Source: Adineta ricciae (lineage: Eukaryota; Rotifera; Eurotatoria; Adinetida; Adinetidae). From it: a stretch of 64,000 nucleotides of DNA. The notes beneath the pieces are model-generated. The model was not told the origin of the DNA. It saw only the letters and a program-made list of their open reading frames with translations, and made no database searches. The position numbers and the translations under genes were made by a program. The stretch is from the NCBI GenBank assembly GCA_905250025.1, contig CAJNOJ010000045.1:248001-312000 (forward strand), in the 5' to 3' direction. This document shows positions 32,833 through 50,535 of the stretch, piece by piece. How positions within the stretch are numbered: the stretch's first letter is position 1; every line of letters starts with the position of its first letter.

Positions 32833-34403
32833 AACAGAAAGATTCTTCTCAATATATATTCAGTTGACACGACCAATATCAATGATACTTGTTCGAATCA
32901 AATGAAAACAAACAAAAAACATCTGAAGAGAAAAAACACAATCAATGATATCATCGATCATAAAATTACCTTTCCAATGTGTACGTAGAGTACATCTCAC
33001 ACAGTACACACATTTTTTTTCTTATCCTTTATTGAAACAGTAAAGCGATTATGAGTTTCAAACTTTTCAAAAACAATCCAACTATTCAACCAGTACAAGA
33101 GAGTACGGGGTATTTCAGATTGTCATGTTCTTGTTTTCTGCTTTGCTTTGAGTTTTATTCTGGAATGATTTGGCAACCATTGAGAGATCGATATTCTAGA
33201 GGGCAGCACATGTCAAGACATGAGGTTAGCAGTGCGTTTGCATTCAGTCCTGTTCATACTTGAATGAATGACATTTCCGGAACTGGCGTAGTCGATCTGG
33301 TCGAAGTTAATTCGACAATGCCTAAAATAGAAAAAACTTTGATCTGCACTTTTTCGCATTTCAGGACAGCAGGGCAGAGAAGCAAGCAAGAGAGTAAATA
33401 CGGCTGGCATGACAGCGAAACAAAAGAAAGATTTGTTATTCTGTTTAATCTTTCATCAATTCTTTTCTTTCAATGTACAAAACTTTTTCTTCGTTCGATT
33501 TTTCTGCACAAGATTTCATTTTCGTATTATTGCCGACGACAATAACGTCAGCAGAGATCGATTTGAGTCTTATAAAGAAAGCAAATGGGTACTACCTATG
33601 AATATACATATGAATATGAAATATCAGATCCCTCGAAAGGCGCTCGAAACACAGGTGGAACTACTCAACGATCTGTTGCACACTCTCATCCTGGAGGTAT
33701 TATTGCACATTCAAGTCGATCGGACACGATTGACCCATTAGCAAATTTACAACATGATCGCATATGGTCTAAACTCTATGATCCAGTTACCACGGATAAA
33801 GCGCAACATGATATTGAAATTCAGGTTTGCTCATTTACAAAGACTCTAACTCAGTCTAGGGGTAAGAAAGTTCCTTGCGTTTGAAATGATGAGAAAAAGC
33901 AAATCGACGAACAAAAATCGAAATTTTTTCTCTTTTCTTTCTTATTCATTCGGAAACATTAATATGTGCGATCTGTTGTCATAACAAACTGAATCCTTAG
34001 CTACATAGTTGACGTCATTAAGTGAAATTTCGATGTCTAACAAAAATACAAACAGCCACAGAATCAGGGCGAAACTATCGTCTTGTTGTTTTTGTTTCAC
34101 TTTCTCATCTTTGTTCGAACAACTTGTCAATTTCTTTCCTTTCGTTTTACGTATTCGTTCACCTGAAACCAAAACAACAGAATGCTTGCACACAACCAGA
34201 ATGGAAAATAAAACGAGACGGAGAAGAGAAGAGAACAGCAGAAAGAAATCGTTTCCTAGCAAATCTCTACTCAGCTTGTATCACGAAAGAAAGAAAGAAA
34301 GAAGAAAAGAAAAATTCGCTACTTCGTTGTGTTCACATAAATCGCTACACAGATTTCGAACACGTCTCTATAATTATTAAATCTCGACTTAGCGAAAAGA
34401 AAA
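32833..34403 (+). other. spacer before the UBL gene; unresolved short frames
   Basis: 1.6 kb between a minus-strand gene and the UBL gene. Two plus-strand frames look marginally coding: one begins MSFKLFKNNPTIQPVQE at 33051 and meets a donor-like GTACGG near 33103, the other lies at 33585-33884. Several acceptor-like sites lie between them (33117, 33197, 33363), but no join gives a long convincing frame. The right part (33900-34400) is AT-rich with purine runs and holds the UBL promoter or 5' UTR. Confidence 0.35.
33585..33884 (+). CDS. short uncharacterised open frame
   Basis: 99 codons starting MGTTYEYTYEYEISDPSKG, with an in-frame stop just upstream, so this ATG would be the true start. 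The composition (IDPLANLQHDRIWSKLYDPV, TTDKAQHDIEIQ) is more protein-like than nearby frames. A weak donor follows IEIQ at about 33823, so the last 19 codons could be intronic. No family is recognised; it could be a small gene or a first exon. Confidence 0.35.
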   Translation: MGTTYEYTYEYEISDPSKGARNTGGTTQRSVAHSHPGGIIAHSSRSDTIDPLANLQHDRIWSKLYDPVTTDKAQHDIEIQVCSFTKTLTQSRGKKVPCV

Positions 34404-36530
34404 ATGTTTTCTGACACACCCAGACGTTCTCAAGATGATGAAGTAAGATAGAAGTCTTAGCTTAACATATGTTTTTGTATTTGATTACAATTAATATAAT
34501 CAATGGTTTTATTTGCATTTTCTCAAAGAAAATGGCTCGTCGTCAAGATCGTAAAATAATCAAAATCGAAGCCGCACATGGATCGGATCGACAAACATTT
34601 ATTGTTAAGAGAGATTATGAGTTACGTGTACGTGATGTCATGGAAGAAGCGTCAAAAACATTTAAAATACCTGTAGACCAAGTGATTCTCTATTGGAAGG
34701 TAAACATAGTTAAGAAAATTTCATCTATTTCGAATATAACTCTGTTTCGTTTCAGGGTCGCAATATTTGTGAGACGCCCGATGTTCTCTTGGAATCCTTG
34801 GGTGTAGAAAATAATAATACCATGCGCGTGGCACGTGCTGATGAACAATATTTCTTACGGCATCAACAACAAGGTCGATATCAGCAAGCTGCAACATCAT
34901 CTAGCGGCATGTACGGACAACAACAACAACAATCAGGAGCAGCTGGCTACTATGGACAACAAGGAGGATCCTACTCAAGTGGTTATTCAGGTCAACAATA
35001 CGGTGCTGGTAGTGTTTCTGGTCAACAGGCACTTTCTTCATCAGCAACATCAGGCGGTATGTATGGACAACAGCAATCCAGTTCAACTAGCTACTATGGA
35101 CAGCAAGGCGGTGGATCGTCGTCAGGCGAGTTTTATGGAGGTCAACAACAGTATTATCCATCACAAACTTATTATTCATCTTCAACAGGATACGATCAAA
35201 ATTATGGTAACTATGGGTAAGAGTTGTCTTTGAAATTATTTCGTTTTATCCGATCCACTAAATAACTCACACATAACATGACAAATCCGAAAACTACCCT
35301 TCATAGTACAGCGTGTACAAGTATCGTTTGTATTCCCTAAATGTAGTAATCGCTGCAATTGCACATGTCATCAAGATCAAAATCATAATTATAACTGTTG
35401 TGGCCATCATCACGGATCGTAAGTAGATTGCTTTTGAAAAATAATCAACCAAATCAACGCATTTCAATTCTCTTTTTCCCTCCCTATTATCATTTGCTTT
35501 AGGCATTCTCACAATCAACAAGTTTAAAGACATAAGATTTTATTTTCACATAACTTTTTTCTTTTTCAAAATAAATATAAACCCTTGACTGACTTACTAT
35601 TTTGTTTTCCACTAACTCAACATTTTTAGTACTAACCATTATCAACAATTCAATAGTCAAACTACCGCGAGATCGGCTGCGTCGACTCCCGCTGTTGCGA
35701 CATACATAACCAGTTTACAAATAGGTCTCGGTGACCGAGTTCAAGGTCTTGCCATAGGTCGACAACATCCCATAACTATCTACGATCTACAAGTTGAACT
35801 TCAACAACATTTCAACATACCCATACTCGAACAGAACATCTCTTTCAATGGAATGCCACTGTTACACCTTCCACCCGATACATCACTTGAAACAATTGGC
35901 ATCTTCAGTAATTCGTTCATATCGCTGTGGCCTAAGAGTACGGTGACCCTGAATCAACAACAATTCACTCCACGGCAGCAAGCTTCATCGTCATCGTACT
36001 ACTATGCAGGCGGATCTCATCCGCTGTATGGTGACGATATGTCATCCAGGTAAGGACTGACTCTGAGTGAGATATGAGTTTGCGTGTGTGTGAACGTTGC
36101 TAATATTAGTTGTCGGCTCTCATGATTTCGAAGGCGAATGTACTACAGCAACAGCGGAGGCGAAATGATGCAAACTGGTAATCAAGAAGATGTAATGAAA
36201 CTCGAAGTGTTCCATGGTAAACGCCTATCACTCTTTCTCTCTTTGAAAATCAAACTTATCTGATGATTATATTTAGGTTCTGATCGTCATGTAATGATCT
36301 TACGTAGTAGTAATAATATTCGTATCATAGACTTGATGGAAGAACTGCAAAATATTACTACTGTTCCGGTGCAAAATCAAAGATTGTACTATCGCGGACA
36401 AGAATTACAGACAATGAAAGAGCGTACTTTACGTGATGTCGGTCTTGATAATAATTCTCAAGTGAGATTAATTGGTGATCCATTAAAATCACGATATGCG
36501 CCAATTATGGCAGGAAATCAAACAAACTGA
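34404..36530 (+). CDS. tandem ubiquitin-like protein with Q/G/S/Y-rich linker
   Basis: Six exons (34404-34442, 34529-34699, 34756-35216, 35630-36049, 36134-36216, 36277-36530) give 475 aa in one frame. UBL1 (about 17-98) has IKIEAAHGSDRQTFIVK, FKIPVDQVILYWKGRNI and LESLGVENNNTMRV. A low-complexity block (about 108-225) is built of repeats such as MYGQQQQQSG, YYGQQGGSY, GYSGQQYGAG and EFYGGQQQYYPSQ. UBL2 (about 238-315) has DLQVELQQHFNIPILEQN and ISFNGMPLL. UBL3 (about 390-470) has LEVFHGSDRHVMILRSS, VPVQNQRLYYRGQELQ and TLRDVGLDNNSQVRLIGD. UBL1 and UBL3 resemble the BAG1-type ubiquitin fold (Q-x-L-y-y-x-G-x-x-L ... L-G-i), but no BAG or UBA domain follows. No C-terminal Gly-Gly is present, so the domains are integral, not conjugated. 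Function unknown; binding to proteasome or ubiquitin-like receptors and condensate behaviour are inferences. Confidence 0.8.
35347..35527 (+). other. candidate alternative Cys/His-rich terminal exons of the UBL gene
   Basis: Inside the 413-bp third intron of the UBL gene, an exon-like piece 35347-35418 has an acceptor (aaatgtag) and a strong donor (GTAAGTAG), and a second piece starts at 35503 after gctttag. Joined in phase to the exon ending at 35216 they encode GNRCNCTCHQDQNH, then NYNCCGHHHG and SHSHNQQV, ending in TAA at 35525-35527. This would give a shorter isoform ending in a potential metal-binding Cys/His tail instead of UBL2-UBL3. Expression is not shown by the sequence. Confidence 0.4.
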
Positions 36531-37870
36531 AGCAAACATTTTCTCCTTTCTTTTCGGTTTATCACTCACTCGTTTCTTTGCTATTGCTGTTCGTTCATTC
36601 ACGCCCTTACCCGACAGAAAAAAAAACGTACACATACAAACTTTGTAAATAGAAACATGCAAAAATGAATATTTATATAAGACTAGTTTGTTTTCTTTTT
36701 CAATAAAATTTTTTCTATAATTGAATATTTTCATTGTTGAATCGGTATTGAATAACATTGAAATCGATCGTCTGTCTGATTCGATTTCAAGGATAACCAC
36801 AATCGTACATTAATGATGGTATTAACTCATCTAGTGAATAGATTTCGCACTTTTCTTCTATATTTCTGCTAATTGATATCAACAACCAGCAAAGTAGTTG
36901 TTGTTGTTGTTTATTCTATCATACAAGATAAGTCGCTTCTTTTGAGGAGAAGAACAACTGCTATTGTCATTATGTGCATTATTAGACTAGACAGCTGTAT
37001 CATGTAAACAGACATTCTTAACATTTCAGTTATGGAACCGAATGAAAATATCCTCGGTTCTTTGTTCTTTTCTAAGACAGCTATATTGTGTACGATCAAA
37101 CAAATGACTTAAAGACATTCTTGTGCGATACTGTCTTCCATCTGCTGCTGTTGTCTATGACATGATAATTGAACATTCAGACTTCTTCATTTGAAACGTG
37201 TGAGGAAATTTAGTTTTCCTTATTGAATTTATTGGAAAGCAACGGTCAAGTAGGTAACAAATTGCTACTTGAAATTTCTTTTATTTGTATATATATAATA
37301 TGTCTGTCTATATTAATCGTAGTGGTTTCCGCCGTTTTCTGATTGGTTCCTATGTTCTACCTATCAAAGGAAAGTGATAGGTCAATTTTTTTTTTCTTCA
37401 TCATCATCATCATCGATGTGTATGTTTATTTCTGTAAACGGTGTTGCGTTGTGATAGATTCCGATGTTTATTGATAGTCGAAGCAGATACTAATAAACCC
37501 GATATATTTTCTCTTATTATCGATTGAGCATATTCATTACATGTTTGTGTTTTCTTGAATAAATATCCATTCGTAGTTTCTATTGAAGAATATTATACAA
37601 TTGTTGAATTCCATCACATCGACATCTGGAAAATGTTATTTATATCTTTCTTTACTTATATTCGTTTTTTTTTCGCTAGGCCTGCTAATTAACCTTCTTT
37701 TTCTCTCTATTTACATTATATAAATATAAATATCGTTTCATCAGTTGTCGTTAGTTGTATTTTCCTTGTAATCGAACGAAGATGTCTTTGAACTACTTTC
37801 CGATGTATAGACTAGCATAGAGAATCCATACGAATACAAGACACACTCTGTTCATTGCTCCTTCTTCTCA

Positions 37871-37895
<25 letters not shown>
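37871..37895. repeat. (TC)n microsatellite
   Basis: Uninterrupted TC dinucleotides for 25 bases, flanked by further TC-rich sequence. Confidence 0.95.
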
Positions 37896-37901
<6 letters not shown>

Positions 37902-38046
37902 ATGTGTGTTTCTTTTTCGTTCTTTTCTCGTTCAGTTCGATGTGTATGTGTATGTTTGCCCTTCATTGAAGTTCCCTTCCCACTTGATTATTGCATTAGT
38001 TAACATTTGTGGACGAGTTGGGAGTACGAAAGAAGTACATACATAT

Positions 38047-38062
38047 TATATATATATATATA
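38047..38062. repeat. (TA)8 microsatellite
   Basis: Perfect TA run of 16 bases. Confidence 0.9.
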
Positions 38063-38524
38063 CAGCTGAAGAGAAAAAAAGAAAACGTCCTTATGTAATC
38101 CGTTCCTACTCACAAATTGTCTAACGTGCGTACATGCTTGTTTAAAGCACATCTCATCTTTTCTTCTGCTCCATCGCTCACTTATACTTGAACACTCATT
38201 ATTCTTCGTTCTTACTGTTAAGATTACACATATTCATTTTATAAGGTTTCACGCCCACTGTGTATATATGAAGAGTGAATAGCATCGAATCTTGTCTTGA
38301 TCGGATAGAAGTCATAGACGATGAGAAGTCAGTCAGCATGTGTTAATTTCATAATAATATGTGTGAATGTACAAAATACAGACGGGAACTGACAGATAGA
38401 TAGAGACGCGTCATTTGCATAAATGTCATCAACAGAAAATATGTTTGACTTAAACTTTTTTTTCTTCTCTTTTCTAGAAGAACAATTATCTGACAGTTTG
38501 ATCCAAATCATTGACAACGGCAAG

Positions 38525-39484
38525 ATGTCGACGTCGTTCGTCGCACTTCTTCTATTCAATGGTAAGTGCAGTATATTATTCATTGCTACGAAAAAGAAAA
38601 ACAACATAAGTGAATATGGATATACATATAAGAGTCTCTTAAGACGATGTTAATCGTTCTATTGTAGTATGAAATTATCATGAGAAAAGAAGAAGTTCAA
38701 TGACAAACACATTAGATTAATTGCTATGCGCACATTGAAATGTGAAAGAATAGACACATGGTAGACGATTTGCTAAGGAATCTCATTTTGAATTTTGGTC
38801 TCTAATTGCTTCGAGTTAAAATAACAACGAAGTAGACGAAATGTTTGATTTTCGACACTCTAAGTGATTTGTAATACAATTTGAATTTGTTGTGACGCAT
38901 TCTATTCTAGTCTGTCTTCTATGCATGTTTATTAATTTAACGGTTTCAATTAACGCCGATGCACTGATTCAATTATATGTTCGTCCAAAACATGGTTTTA
39001 CAACTGAAAACATCGAAGTTCGTTGTCACGTCACGACTCCGTCGATATATGAAAACATCTATCTATCGGTGAGAACCGACAATGTCAAACCGTCGGGAAT
39101 TCTTCTCATGGTTGACAATACAGTAAATCAATGTCGAATTAACAAAGAAAAATTCGTGCAAGTTAGCGTCTGCAACTCGACTTTGATCGTCGTTCATATC
39201 AATCATATAGTTCTTAATGATACATTGCGCACGATTGAGTATTCATGTAGTCAAGGCGATGATCATGCCTATAGTTCATATCGAATCTTGCGTAAGCTAG
39301 GAAGACTTTGATGTGTACAGAATATATTCTTTTGTTTCATTTAGGAGAAGAACCCGCTCAATACTATGATAGGAAATCCAGCAATTCATCCTCGATGCTA
39401 ACTCAAACATTATCTTTTCTATTATTTATTCTTCTAATCACCAGACTAACTACAGCGGACGATGTTCGATGGTTATTTCGATAA
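38525..39484 (+). CDS. small type I membrane glycoprotein, uncharacterised
   Basis: Three exons: 38525-38561, 38911 to about 39291, and about 39345-39484. The signal peptide MSTSFVALLLFNVCLLCMF is split by a 349-bp intron, long for this locus. The ectodomain (about 25-150) has four Cys (EVRCHV, NQCRIN, VSVCNS, YSCSQG), an Ig-like beta-strand rhythm and N-glycosylation sites (CNST, LNDT). The last exon adds a Ser/Asn-rich stalk, a hydrophobic span (TQTLSFLLFILLITRL) and a short tail ending VRWLFR. Topology indicates a cell-surface protein; a GPI signal is less likely because charged residues follow the span. No family was recognised. Confidence 0.65.
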
Positions 39485-39888
39485 ACAGAATCGTTTTTAA
39501 ATCACATGTGTGTCTGTGTGTGTTAGTCTGTGATAAAGAAGATGTCTTTTTTTTTCATATTTTATACATAAAAATTTCACATGTTTCACTTACAGCTACT
39601 TCTATTCACTGCTATTTTTCTTTTCTACATGTGCGTGTATGTTTGTATTTATCTTCATAGGGAAACATTTCATTCCAGAATCTCTGTAAATTCGTATGCA
39701 TATATATACATGTGTGTGTTTAGGAGCGTTAGTTGAGAATGAATCGCCAAATATCTTTTTTTCTCTCTCTCTCCGGTTGTTTGTTGGTTTTGGTTTTCTT
39801 AAATTCTTATACGTGAATGATTCATCTACTCTCTTTTTCAAAAATATATGTCGAATCTTGAAATTGATAAATTTTTGCTTGCTTTTAG
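39485..39888 (+). other. spacer before SRP19
   Basis: About 400 bp, T-rich with short TG and TA runs. No exon seen. It ends in a pyrimidine tract and AG (39881-39888) directly before the SRP19 start codon. Confidence 0.4.
39881..39888 (+). promoter_or_regulatory. splice acceptor abutting start codon (probable trans-splice or 5' UTR intron site)
   Basis: gcttttag is immediately followed by the ATG of SRP19, the same arrangement as at three genes of the 15-28 kb cluster. Confidence 0.45.
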
Positions 39889-40356
39889 ATGGCAGCTAGT
39901 TATTCATTGACATCGCAACGCGAGCGTAATACTCAAGCGTTTTTTCCGAGTTCAGCGACGCATGCTGATCAATGTCGTTTTGTGTGTCTCTATCCAGCGT
40001 ATATCAATGTGAAAAAGACACGTGCACAAGGCCGCCGTGTTGGCAAAGCTAAAGCACTCGACAATCCGACGGTGAACGAGATGCGCGATGTCCTCGAAAA
40101 TGCCGGTTTGAAAGTTGTTGTCGAACCTAATCGGTTGTATTCTCGGGAAGAATCTCGCGAACCTCAACAGCGCGGTCGTATCCGAGTGCAATTGAAGAAT
40201 GCTGACGAGACATTGGTGAAAGAGCAATTTAAAAACAAAGATGATCTTCTATTTTATCTTGTGGAAATGATGCCGAAATTGAAGACACGTTCAGGCAATC
40301 AACAGCAACAAAATCAACAAAGTCAACAGGGTGGTGGCAAAAACAAAAAACGTTAG
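39889..40356 (+). CDS. SRP19: signal recognition particle 19 kDa protein
   Basis: Binds the tips of helices 6 and 8 of SRP RNA and primes SRP54 loading; assembles in the nucleolus and works in the cytosolic SRP. Intronless, 155 aa. Family sequence runs DQCRFVCLYPAYINVKKT, RAQGRRVGKAKALDNPT, EMRDVLENAGLKVVVEPN, YSREESREPQQRGRIRVQL and LVEMMPKLKTR, followed by the usual low-complexity Gln/Lys tail (GGGKNKKR). The first 25 residues, before the conserved ADQ, are longer than in human SRP19. Confidence 0.95.
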   Translation: MAASYSLTSQRERNTQAFFPSSATHADQCRFVCLYPAYINVKKTRAQGRRVGKAKALDNPTVNEMRDVLENAGLKVVVEPNRLYSREESREPQQRGRIRVQLKNADETLVKEQFKNKDDLLFYLVEMMPKLKTRSGNQQQQNQQSQQGGGKNKKR

Positions 40357-40582
40357 ACATTCCGCAAAATTTGAATTCTGTCTTTTTCTTTGTCTCTTTT
40401 ATTGTTATTTTATTCTTGAAGGAAAGCCAAAAAGAAAGGAACGAATCTATCCGTGTCTTGACAAATAAAAATTCAGAAGTTCACTTCTAGTTTTTAGATC
40501 TGTGATAAACATTTCTTTGGTTTCTTTTCTTCAATTTTCTGCGCGTTGTGCGCATTGAAAAGCAAGATTCTTTCCAACAACG

Positions 40583-49441
<8,859 letters not shown>

Positions 49442-49850
49442 AACTGTAAAGTGAAATTTTACATTCCATAGTCGGTAATGCTTGTTGTCAATTTCATCGG
49501 TCAGATTTTCAAATTCTGTTTCTTGTAAAAGCCCGGAAAACGATTACGTTGATCAAATTTTCGACTTGATTCTTTTATTTCTTCTTCCTGTGTGTGTGTG
49601 TGTATATCTCTACTATATCACTTCCGGTTTTCTTTCTTTTCATTTCAATGTTATGATTATCTTTGTGCACGTTTTCATCTTAACAACCCAGACACGTTGT
49701 ATTCGTTCCGCTGGGATAGCACGTGATTTTTTTTTGAGCCGTTAAAGAATTTATTTAATTTTTATATAGAAAATCAAATAGGCAGTGAATGTTATGATTT
49801 TAACAAGTACTAAATACCCTCATATTTGATCATCTCAATATTCGGACTGG
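49442..49850. other. convergent 3' flanks of NBEAL and MAPEG
   Basis: About 410 bp, T-rich, with a short TG run near 49590-49603. No gene seen; it separates two convergent genes. Confidence 0.4.
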
Positions 49851-50306
49851 TTATGATGAAAAATAATACGTTAACATAGCACGGAATAACATGAAGAATA
49901 GTGGAATACATGAGAATAAGTAGAGATAGAATCGAATGATGATGATGTTCATGGAACATTGCATGATGCTGTGTAAAACTCGAAAGACGGTAAAAATCCA
50001 TGCGGCAATAACGTATGTTTGATCGACTTGGCCGGTGACGAATAAATATAATGTCAGTGCGTAGAATAAAACGGGAATTTCGAATAAATTCTTCAAATTA
50101 TCCGATGGATTATTGACGGCAGGTGGTGAAATGCGTTGCAATTCACCAAAACCTACGAGTGACTGTGGATTTATTTTCGTTGTTAGTATAAAATGAGTTC
50201 GCCGAATGTACATGTACACCCAAACGACCACCGTCAATAGCATAGTAGCAAAAAAGGGGCCAAATATAGCCAATTGCGCATGGTTGTGAGCATCGTATCG
50301 AGCCAT
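49851..50306 (-). CDS. MAPEG-family membrane protein
   Basis: Intronless 151-aa protein with four predicted membrane spans. The MAPEG superfamily covers microsomal glutathione transferases and eicosanoid enzymes as well as many bacterial proteins. The central NPSDNLKNLFEIPVLFYAL and LYLFVTGQVDQTYVIAAWIF with RVLHSIMQC match the bacterial-type MAPEG consensus (SDNFxNLFExPVLFY; ..LRxxHSxxH). The start MARYDAHNHAQ at 50306 is preferred because it leads directly into the first hydrophobic segment; an in-frame ATG at 50426 would add 40 residues. The NLFE-PVLFY type is closer to uncharacterised bacterial/invertebrate proteins than to MGST1-3, so glutathione chemistry is not assured. Confidence 0.85.
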   Translation of the reverse strand: MARYDAHNHAQLAIFGPFFATMLLTVVVWVYMYIRRTHFILTTKINPQSLVGFGELQRISPPAVNNPSDNLKNLFEIPVLFYALTLYLFVTGQVDQTYVIAAWIFTVFRVLHSIMQCSMNIIIIRFYLYLFSCIPLFFMLFRAMLTYYFSS

Positions 50307-50535
50307 GGTTTGAAATACAAATCTAAATCGAGGTAGAGTAGTCAAAAAGTACTTTTCAGACAAGGAGAGCAATTGTGCATAACCAATCAGAACGATTATA
50401 TGCGGTACTTTGTAGATGACAGACATTTACACCGAGAAATGAATTGTACAATTGTATGTTAGTATTTTATTGCTAGAAAATATATCGGAAGACAGTTGGA
50501 AATTGAGCGATGAGATTTGTACAAAAAAAACGATA

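Larger units (their letters stand above)
36531..38524. other. 2-kb gene-free stretch
   Basis: Longest gap in the central part of the window. It is T-rich, with a TCA/ATC run (37397-37416), a TC run, a TA run and many short poly-T tracts. No frame carries recognisable protein sequence and no exon chain was found. It may hold the long 3' UTR of the UBL gene, the promoter of the downstream membrane protein, or an unrecognised RNA gene. Confidence 0.4.

Noticed and set aside
34022-34414. Overlapping 120-130-codon frames upstream of the UBL gene
   Set aside because: Composition is Lys/Arg/Ser-rich low complexity from purine runs, with no conserved motif and no splice link to the UBL exons.
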